A stretch of DNA of 64,000 bases from positions 3,596,001 through 3,660,000 of the forward strand of contig NZ_CP107903.1 in the NCBI RefSeq assembly GCF_036013955.1, written 5' to 3'. Numbering within the stretch: position 1 is the stretch's first letter; every line of letters starts with the position of its first letter. Under the pieces are notes generated by a model, which did not search any database, was not told the origin of the DNA, and was given only the letters and a program-made list of their open reading frames with translations. The position numbers and the translations under genes are program-made. The DNA is from Streptomyces sp. NBC_00459 (GTDB lineage Bacteria > Actinomycetota > Actinomycetes > Streptomycetales > Streptomycetaceae). Positions 57,914 to 64,000 of the stretch are shown piece after piece.

Positions 57914-59260
57914 ATGACCAGGCGCCACGGTTATGGCCTGCTCGCCGCGATGGTCACCCTCGTCGTGGCCATGTCGGCCGCGATATACGTCGGGGCGACC
58001 CTCGACGACGGCAGCCGGCACACCAGAGCCGGCAGCCAGGGTCGCGGCGACACGGGCAACGATGTCGCCCCCGCCTCCACCGGCGCCTGGGTCGCCACCT
58101 GGGCCGCCTCCCCGGTCGAGGGCGAGCCCGGCACCGAGGCAAAGGGCCTGGCAGGCCGCTCCCTGCGCAACGTCGTGCACACTGCGGCCGGCGGTACGGG
58201 TGCCCGTGTCACGCTCTCCAACCTCTACGGCAAGCAGCCGCTGACCATCGCCCACGCGTCGGTCGCCGTCGCCGCCGCCGAGAACAGCGCCGCCGCCGAC
58301 GCCGCGACCATGCGCCGGCTCACCTTCGGCGGCAGCCCCTCGGTGACCGTCCCGGCCGGGCGGCAGATCGTCAGCGACGCGGTCCGGATCACCGTCCCCC
58401 GCGACAGCGACGTCCTGGTGACGACGTACTCGGCGGTCCCCTCCGGCCCGGTCACCTACCATCCCCGCGCCCGGCAGATCTCGTACGCCGCCCTCGGCGA
58501 CCGCACCGAGGACCCGCACGCCACGGCATACACCGAGCGGACCGAGGCCTGGCGTTACGTCACCGCCCTGGACGTCCTCAGCGACCAGGCCAACGGCACG
58601 GTCGTCGTCCTCGGCGACTCGCTCACCGCGGGCAGCACGTCCAGCGTGGGCGCCAACAGTCGCTGGCCCGACGTCCTCGCCGACCGGCTGCACGCGGCGG
58701 CGGAGTCCGGCGCCGACGTGCCCCGCTACAGCGTCGTCAACCAGGGCATAGGCGGCAACCGCGTCCTGCGGCACGGCGGCGTCGGCGTGCCGGCGCCCAA
58801 CGCGAGCGGACTGTCGCGGTTCGGACGGGACGTCCTGGGCCGTACGAACGTCAAGGTCGTCGTCATCGACCTGGGCGTCAACGACATCCTGCGCGCCCAC
58901 GACCCCAAGACCCTCAGGGCGTCCTCGATCGTCTCCGGGCTGCGTGAGCTGGTCGACGACGCGCACCGACGGGGGCTGCGGGTGGTGGGCGCGACGCTGA
59001 TGCCGTTCGGGGGCTTCCACGGCTACTCGGCGACCACGGAGGCGCTGCGGCAGGCCGTGAACGCGGAGATTCGGAGTGGGCGGGTGTTCGACGCGTACAC
59101 GGACTTCGACAAGGCGCTGCGCGATCCGTACGACCCTCGGCGGTTCCGGGCGGACTACGACTCGGGGGATCACCTGCATCCGAGCGACAAGGGGTACGCG
59201 CGGATGGGTGAGGTGTTCGACCTGGAGAATCTGAAGGGGGCGGCACCGGCCCAGCTGTGA
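57914..59260 (+). CDS. Secreted SGNH/GDSL hydrolase
   Basis: 448 residues from the ATG at 57914 (GAGGAG eleven bases upstream). A signal-anchor or signal peptide covers residues 8-28. The N-terminal half ('GAWVATWAASPVEGEPG', 'LRNVVHTAAGGTGARVTLSN') is the beta-domain common to this actinobacterial group. The hydrolase part begins at VVVLGDSLTAG with Ser236, then GIGGNRV, GVNDIL and the Asp/His pair in DHLHPSDKGY. It probably deacylates or deacetylates an extracellular polymer or lipid. Length is normal for the family. Confidence 0.88.
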   Translation: MTRRHGYGLLAAMVTLVVAMSAAIYVGATLDDGSRHTRAGSQGRGDTGNDVAPASTGAWVATWAASPVEGEPGTEAKGLAGRSLRNVVHTAAGGTGARVTLSNLYGKQPLTIAHASVAVAAAENSAAADAATMRRLTFGGSPSVTVPAGRQIVSDAVRITVPRDSDVLVTTYSAVPSGPVTYHPRARQISYAALGDRTEDPHATAYTERTEAWRYVTALDVLSDQANGTVVVLGDSLTAGSTSSVGANSRWPDVLADRLHAAAESGADVPRYSVVNQGIGGNRVLRHGGVGVPAPNASGLSRFGRDVLGRTNVKVVVIDLGVNDILRAHDPKTLRASSIVSGLRELVDDAHRRGLRVVGATLMPFGGFHGYSATTEALRQAVNAEIRSGRVFDAYTDFDKALRDPYDPRRFRADYDSGDHLHPSDKGYARMGEVFDLENLKGAAPAQL

Positions 59261-59288
59261 GCCGGCCCGGCCCAGCGACAGCCCCGGC

Positions 59289-60053
59289 TCAGTCCTCGTC
59301 CCGCTTGTGCAGGTCGTGCACGCCGTGCCGGAACCCGGAACCCGGGCCGAAACCGGAGGCGGAGCCACCAAGCTCTCCCCGGCCCTCCCGCCGCTCCAGC
59401 TTCTCCTGACGGCGTTCCTCCTTCAGGCGCTGACGCTCCGCCTTCGGAAGTTTGCGGGTCACTCCGACACCGCCCCAGAAGGCGAACCCCTGGATGATCA
59501 CGCGGGGCGCGCCGGGATCGCCCACCACACCCTCCTGGCTGTGGTCGAACCCGCCCATGATGCCGATGCCTCGCACGACGACCTCGACACCGGGCGGTAC
59601 GACGATGTTCACACCACCCATGATCGCGACACAGTTGATGACCACCTCACGGTCGGCGAAGTTCGCCTCGCGCAGGTCGAGTTCACCGCCACCCCAGAAC
59701 GCGAACGAGTTGAACTGCCTCGGCACCGTCCAGCGCCCCCTGCGCTGGAACCCGCCCATGATGGCGACACCCCACCGCGAGGACCCCTCACCCCCGACGA
59801 TCCGGTCCGGCCAACTCCCGCTCCCCGCAGGCTGCTTGACCATGTTCACGGCGGGCACACTCACCCCGGCCCCAGGCAGGTCACGGGTGATCGGCGCCAA
59901 CTCGCCGTACGTACGCGCCTGGTAGGTCGCGTCCAGCCGCTCCTCGAACTCGGCCATGTCGAGCCGGCCCTCCGCGAGGGCGTCCCGCAGTACCTCGGCG
60001 ACTCGTTCACGATCGGCGTCGGAGGCGCGCAGCTCCGGAAGGTCGTCCGTCAT
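59289..60053 (-). CDS. DUF1707 and LiaF-like domain protein
   Basis: 254 residues. The N-terminal DUF1707/SHOCT-like domain is 'LRASDADRERVAEVLRDALA' with the 'GRLDMAEFEERLDATYQART' motif. The C-terminal domain has repeated 'AIMGGFQRRG', 'VAIMGGVNIVVPPGVEV' and 'GIGIMGGFDH', the beta-helix-like core of LiaF/DUF2154 proteins. A coiled, highly charged tail (KAERQRLKEERRQEK) ends the protein. No membrane segment is present, unlike most LiaF proteins. It may regulate a cell-envelope response. Confidence 0.85.
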   Translation of the reverse strand: MTDDLPELRASDADRERVAEVLRDALAEGRLDMAEFEERLDATYQARTYGELAPITRDLPGAGVSVPAVNMVKQPAGSGSWPDRIVGGEGSSRWGVAIMGGFQRRGRWTVPRQFNSFAFWGGGELDLREANFADREVVINCVAIMGGVNIVVPPGVEVVVRGIGIMGGFDHSQEGVVGDPGAPRVIIQGFAFWGGVGVTRKLPKAERQRLKEERRQEKLERREGRGELGGSASGFGPGSGFRHGVHDLHKRDED

Positions 60054-60085
60054 GCACGCAGCCTACGAGGTCCCCGCGAGGGAGG

Positions 60086-61150
60086 CTACGAGGCCGCGCG
60101 CCCCGACTTCTCGGCCTGCTCGGCGTACATTTTCGCGATCACGGCCTCGATGTCCGGCTCCCGCACCGACAGATCCACCAGCGGATACTCCGCCGCGATC
60201 CGCGCGACCAGCGGAGCCGCCGACTCCGACGCCGGGAACGCCAGCCACTGACGCGGGCCCTCCACCCGTACGACCCGCGCCGACGGCACGTCGATCGGGG
60301 GCAGTTCGCGCTCCAGGTCCACGACGAGGGTCCGCTCGCTGTCGCCCACCTCGTGCAGGCCGGTCAGCGGGCCGTCGTACATGAGCCTGCCGTGGTCGAT
60401 GACCATGACCCGCGAGCACAGCTGCTCGATGTCCTGGAGATCGTGCGTGGTGAGCAGGACCGTCGTACCGCGCTCGGCGTTCAGGTCGCGCAGGAACTCA
60501 CGCACCCGGGCCTTGGAGATGACGTCCAGGCCGATCGTCGGCTCATCGAGGTACAGCACCTCGGGGTCGTGCAGCAGCGCCGCCGCGATGTCGCCCCGCA
60601 TCCTCTGGCCGAGGGACAGTTGACGGACCGGCACGTCCAACAGATCGGCCAGTTCGAGGAGTTCGACACAGCGGTCGAGATTCTCACGGTAACGGGCGTC
60701 GGGGATGCGGTACATGCGGTGCATCAGCCTGTACGAGTCGATCAACGGGAGATCCCACCACAACGTCGTACGCTGCCCGAACACCACCCCGATGCGCCGC
60801 GCGAGACGCGTACGCTCACGGGACGGGTCGATGCCGGCGACGCGCAGCCGACCGCCGCTGGGGGTGAGGATGCCCGTCAGCATCTTGATGGTCGTGGACT
60901 TCCCGGCACCGTTCGGACCGATGTAGCCGACCATCTCGCCGCGCGCCACCCGGAAGGAGATCGAGTCGACCGCCCGCACCTCACGCCGCTCACTGCGCAT
61001 GAACCCGGTCTTCTTGCGCACGTCGAAGACCTTCTCGACACCGTCCAGCTCGATGAAGGACTCGTTGAAGGACTCGTTGAAGGACTCGTTGGACGAGTCG
61101 TTCGACTCGTCGAAGGAACCGTCCACTCGACTGTGACCGCGACTGTCCAT
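60086..61150 (-). CDS. ABC exporter ATP-binding protein
   Basis: 354 residues from the ATG at 61150 (GGGGAG nine bases upstream). Walker A GPNGAGKST is at 78-86, the signature is LSLGQRMR, Walker B is VLYLDEPTIGLD, and the switch His is in TTHDLQD. The first 32 residues are an unusual acidic/Asn-Ser tail (SNESFNESFNESF) encoded by 12-base repeats, absent from relatives. The C-terminal 90 residues are the extra domain of this DUF4162-type group. It powers the two ABC-2 permeases upstream, six bases away. The exported substrate is unknown. Confidence 0.9.
   Translation of the reverse strand: MDSRGHSRVDGSFDESNDSSNESFNESFNESFIELDGVEKVFDVRKKTGFMRSERREVRAVDSISFRVARGEMVGYIGPNGAGKSTTIKMLTGILTPSGGRLRVAGIDPSRERTRLARRIGVVFGQRTTLWWDLPLIDSYRLMHRMYRIPDARYRENLDRCVELLELADLLDVPVRQLSLGQRMRGDIAAALLHDPEVLYLDEPTIGLDVISKARVREFLRDLNAERGTTVLLTTHDLQDIEQLCSRVMVIDHGRLMYDGPLTGLHEVGDSERTLVVDLERELPPIDVPSARVVRVEGPRQWLAFPASESAAPLVARIAAEYPLVDLSVREPDIEAVIAKMYAEQAEKSGRAAS
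61052..61115 (-). repeat. 12-bp coding tandem repeat in ABC ATPase gene
   Basis: GTTGAAGGACTC-type units repeat four to five times and encode NESF/DESN at the N terminus of the ABC ATPase. Length is a multiple of three so the frame survives changes in unit number. Confidence 0.8.
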
Positions 61151-61155
61151 GCGCC

Positions 61156-62064
61156 CTAACTCCCCGTGCTCCGGTACGAACGAAGTCCCGCCCGCCAGGC
61201 CAGCCCGGCCAGCGCACAACAGCCCGCCGCCACCAGCGGCGGCAGGAACGCCACCCACTCCGGCAGGTCGAGCGGGTAGGGGCGGCCCAGCACATACAGC
61301 GCGGGCAGCCAGTTGACGAAGGCCAGCGGGAAGACGAACGTCACCCCGCGCACCAGGTCCTGCGCGAAGAGACCCGGCGGATACTGCAACAGCGTGGCGC
61401 CGCCGTACGTGAACGCGTTCTGCACCTCGGAGGCGTCCCGCGCCACGAACTGGAAGGCCGCGCCCCCGACGAACACCGCGCAGAAGATCGCCCCACCACT
61501 GATCACCATCACCGGCACCAGCAGCACCTTGAGCACCGTCCAGTGGACGTCGTCGAGCGCGAGCAGGGCGTAGCCGAGCACCAACAGACCCTGGGTGATC
61601 CGGCCGAGGCGGCGCAACGCGAACCGGTCCGCGGCGACCTGCGCGAGCACCGGCGCCGGCCGGACCAGCAGCGTGTCCAGGGTGCCGTCGCGGACCCGGC
61701 GCCCGAGCCGGTCCATCGACCCCACGACGAGATCCGCGGTCCCGAACGCGATCGCCGACAGCCCGTACAGGAACGCGATCTCGGGCAGCGAGTAGCCGCC
61801 GAGCCGGTCGATCTGGGAGAACATCAGCACGATCGCCAGGAAGTCGAGCCCGGTCGCCGCGAAGTTCCCGATCGTGGTCATCACGAAGGAGGCCCGGTAG
61901 GCCATCGTCGACCGGATCCACATCGCGGCGATCATCCGATAGGTCCGTACGCCGTCGACCACACGCTCCCGGCGGCTGAGCGGCCCGTCGTCCCAGTCGT
62001 CGCGAGTCCACCGCTCGCCCCGGACACCGGTCTTCACCGCACCGGCGACACCCACGTCACCCAC
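61156..62064 (-). CDS. ABC-2 type permease
   Basis: 302 residues from the GTG at 62064, overlapping the previous gene's stop by eight bases. Six hydrophobic segments are visible after a 40-residue polar N terminus (e.g. 'ASFVMTTIGNFAATGLDFLA', 'VLLVPVMVISGGAIFCAVFV'). 'DGTLDTLLVRPAPVLAQVAA' is the conserved loop of DUF990/ABC-2 family permeases. It pairs with the next gene and the ATPase at 60086 to form an exporter. Confidence 0.88.
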   Translation of the reverse strand: MGDVGVAGAVKTGVRGERWTRDDWDDGPLSRRERVVDGVRTYRMIAAMWIRSTMAYRASFVMTTIGNFAATGLDFLAIVLMFSQIDRLGGYSLPEIAFLYGLSAIAFGTADLVVGSMDRLGRRVRDGTLDTLLVRPAPVLAQVAADRFALRRLGRITQGLLVLGYALLALDDVHWTVLKVLLVPVMVISGGAIFCAVFVGGAAFQFVARDASEVQNAFTYGGATLLQYPPGLFAQDLVRGVTFVFPLAFVNWLPALYVLGRPYPLDLPEWVAFLPPLVAAGCCALAGLAWRAGLRSYRSTGS

Positions 62065-62911
62065 CCTGAACCACCACCCGCCGAGTAGCGACCGCCTGCA
62101 ACAAACGCCCCGCCCCCAGCAGCGCCACCGCCCACCCGGCCTGGAAGGCGAACGTGCCCAGCGGATCCGCCGCCCCCAGCAGCATGTCCGCCGGCGCCTG
62201 GATCAGCGCCGCCCACGGCAGGGCCCTTACGACCTCGCCAAGCACCCCCGGGAAGACGTTCAGCGGCAGCACCATGCCCGAGCAGAAGACACCCGCGAGC
62301 CACGCCATCTGGGTGATGCCCGCGCCGTCCATCAGCCAGAACGCGGCCAGCGCCACCAGGAACCGGAAGGAGTAGCTGACCAGTACCCCCAGCACGACCG
62401 CGACCAGGAACGTCAGCCAGGTCAGCGGTGAGGCCGGGAGCGACAGGTCGAAGAGCCAGGCGCCGATCACGAACGGGATCAGCCCGCGGCCCAGCAGCTG
62501 GAACAGGGCCCGGCCCAGGTCCTGGGCCAGCCACCACAGCTGGAGGTCGGCCGGCCGGTACAGGTCGATCGCGATGTCACCCGTACGGATACGCTCGATC
62601 AGCTCTTCCTCGAAGCCCGTGCCCATCACGCACATGGTCGTCAGCAGTGCCTGGCCGAGCCACACGTAGGTGAGGGCGTCGGACTGGTCGTACCCGCCGA
62701 GGTGGGGTCTCTCGTCCCACAGGGCGATGTAGGTGTAGGCCAGGATGATCCCGAAGACCGTGTTGGTGAACACCCCCGCCAGCGTGGCCGCCCGATAGGT
62801 GGCATACCGTCGGAAACCCCCCGCAGCGACGGCCGCGTACAACCGCCCAGAACCCACGAGACCAGCCTTTCCCAACGCGTCCGGACCGAAGCGCAGGAGC
62901 CTAGTCCTCAC
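62057..62911 (-). CDS. ABC-2 type permease
   Basis: 284 residues from a GTG at 62911, the first gene of the exporter operon. About six membrane helices ('TNTVFGIILAYTYIALW', 'LTWLTFLVAVVLGVLVSYSF', 'GITQMAWLAGVFCSGMVLPL') and the loop 'IRTGDIAIDLYRPADLQLWW', equivalent to the loop in its partner, are present. Divergent from the penicillin-binding protein gene, with 160 bases of shared promoter region. Confidence 0.88.
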   Translation of the reverse strand: MRTRLLRFGPDALGKAGLVGSGRLYAAVAAGGFRRYATYRAATLAGVFTNTVFGIILAYTYIALWDERPHLGGYDQSDALTYVWLGQALLTTMCVMGTGFEEELIERIRTGDIAIDLYRPADLQLWWLAQDLGRALFQLLGRGLIPFVIGAWLFDLSLPASPLTWLTFLVAVVLGVLVSYSFRFLVALAAFWLMDGAGITQMAWLAGVFCSGMVLPLNVFPGVLGEVVRALPWAALIQAPADMLLGAADPLGTFAFQAGWAVALLGAGRLLQAVATRRVVVQGG

Positions 62912-63071
62912 TCCTGTCCGCCCGCCACGCGTTTTCCGGCAGGAAGCGTGCCGAGGTCAGGGAACTGATCGCCTGGTGCGACAGTCTTCAAGAGGGGGCG
63001 CAGAAAACGTTTGAAGTGGTGAATGAGGTCGTACGGGAACGTACGACGCGAAACAGGAGTCCGTGCACGAC

Positions 63072-64000
63072 ATGAGCGACCAGCCAGAGCCGCAGCAGCC
63101 GACGCAGGGCTCGGCACCCAAAGAACCCGACGCGCAGCCCGAGCGAACCGTCGAGCAGCCCGCCGTGCGAGCCGACGCGGAACCCGACATGGAACCCGTT
63201 GCGGAGCCCGACGTCGAACCCGTCGCGCGACCCGAGCAGACCCTCGCGCAAGCCGCCGCGGAGCCAGAGGCACAAGCCGAGCGAACCGTCGTGCAACCGG
63301 TCGTCCAGGCCGACGTACGGACCGACGTACGAACAGACGCGCAGCCCGAGGTGATGGCCGGCGGGAAGCCCGAGACCGCCAAGAAGGCCAAGAAGGGCAA
63401 GCGTCCCCGGCGGACCGGATGGCGGCGGCTGGTCCCGACCTGGCGGTTCCTGCTCAGCGCGTTCGTGCTCGGAACCATGATGCTCATCGCCCTGTTCGCG
63501 CTCGGCTACTACATGGTGAACATCCCGGCGGCGAACGCGGCGGCCACCAAGCAGAGCAACGTCTACCTCTACGCCGACGGCAGCCAACTCGCCCGCGACG
63601 GCGAGGTCAACCGGGAGAACGTGACGCTGTCGCAGATCTCCAAGGACGCCCAGCACGCCGTACTGGCCGCCGAGGACCGCGACTTCTACACCGAGTCCGC
63701 CATCGATCCCAAGGCGATGATCCGCGCCGCCTGGAACACGGTGACCGGCAAGGGCAAACAGTCCGGCTCGACGATCACCCAGCAGTACGTGAAGAACTAC
63801 TACCTCGCGCAGGAGCAGACCGTCACCCGAAAGGTGAAGGAGTTCTTCATCTCGATCAAGCTGGACCGGGTGAAGACGAAGGACGAGATCCTCGAGGGCT
63901 ACCTCAACACCAGCTACGCCGGCCGCAACTCGTACGGCCTCCAGGCAGCCGCCCAGGCCTACTACGGCGTCGACGCCGTCGACCTGACCGCCGGCCAGGG
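63072..64000 (+). CDS. Class A penicillin-binding protein (transglycosylase part), 3' truncated by window
   Basis: The gene runs off the right edge after 309 codons. The ATG at 63072 follows AGGAG at 11 bases; an in-frame GTG at 63063 is closer (3 bases). An unusually long cytoplasmic tail (1-120) is rich in Glu, Pro, Val and Ala with repeating EPDVEPVA-like units, then Lys/Arg-rich. A membrane helix (about 126-147) is followed by the GT51 glycosyltransferase domain: AAEDRDF with Glu201 and STITQQYVKN at 233-242. The C-terminal transpeptidase domain is expected beyond the window. It polymerises peptidoglycan glycan strands. Confidence 0.92.
   Translation, partial: MSDQPEPQQPTQGSAPKEPDAQPERTVEQPAVRADAEPDMEPVAEPDVEPVARPEQTLAQAAAEPEAQAERTVVQPVVQADVRTDVRTDAQPEVMAGGKPETAKKAKKGKRPRRTGWRRLVPTWRFLLSAFVLGTMMLIALFALGYYMVNIPAANAAATKQSNVYLYADGSQLARDGEVNRENVTLSQISKDAQHAVLAAEDRDFYTESAIDPKAMIRAAWNTVTGKGKQSGSTITQQYVKNYYLAQEQTVTRKVKEFFISIKLDRVKTKDEILEGYLNTSYAGRNSYGLQAAAQAYYGVDAVDLTAGQ

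Overview
The window is chromosomal DNA from a Streptomyces or very close relative. GC content is very high with strong third-position GC bias. Many genes are joined by ATGA overlaps and use GTG or TTG starts. Several loci are Streptomyces hallmarks: cslA-glxA-cslZ, DUF397/DUF5753 regulator pairs, a SapA-like secreted protein, class E and F sortases and Tat-exported enzymes. About 60 protein genes, two identical tRNA-Lys(CUU) genes and at least three pseudogenes can be supported.

Layout. 0-5.1 kb: a 2-hydroxyacid dehydrogenase, an EhuB-C-D-A type amino-acid/ectoine ABC importer in one overlapping operon, and an IclR regulator. 5.2-11.3 kb: a segment bracketed by the two tRNA-Lys genes, holding an acyl-CoA ligase, a DUF3592 membrane protein, an AA10 lytic polysaccharide monooxygenase with DasR-type operators upstream, an SPFH/band-7 protein and a wall-associated amidase-like protein. 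11.8-17 kb: the hyphal-tip glycan genes cslA (synthase), glxA (copper-radical oxidase) and cslZ (GH6 glucanase); with the monooxygenase they probably build and remodel the tip polysaccharide. 17.4-21 kb: a class F sortase with a putative surface partner, a HAD phosphatase, and a secreted protein with an LAGTG sorting signal. 21.1-25.5 kb: a ROK regulator with a roughly 197-residue glycine-rich repeat insert, divergent from an oxidoreductase operon across a perfect palindrome. 25.6-37.6 kb: condensation-domain protein, FAH-family enzyme, YidC-like insertase, class E sortase, GH30 galactanase, SEC-C protein, VOC protein, a broken SDR gene, an orphan Imm51 gene and two divergent serine hydrolases.

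37.6-46.8 kb looks like an insertion zone. It starts with a frameshifted transposase remnant and has a visibly lower GC content. It carries a large PLD-SF2 helicase-DUF3427 protein, a HATPase / XRE-DUF5753 / DUF397 regulatory trio with direct repeats in the shared promoter, a decayed second XRE-DUF5753 gene, a secreted metalloprotease and DUF1062. 46.9-52.8 kb encodes two tandem receptor-like proteins that join a cytoplasmic Ser/Thr kinase to an extracellular type-1 solute-binding domain, with a lipoprotein at the operon head. 53-64 kb is ordinary chromosome: GlxA-family regulator, membrane proteins, SapA-like protein, DUF445, SGNH hydrolase, DUF1707 protein, a three-gene ABC exporter and the start of a class A penicillin-binding protein.

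The best leads are the repeat-expanded ROK regulator and its operator, the kinase/solute-binding receptor pair, a dispersed repeat lying between three convergent gene pairs, and the helicase island. All homology statements come from reading the translations by eye; no database search was run.
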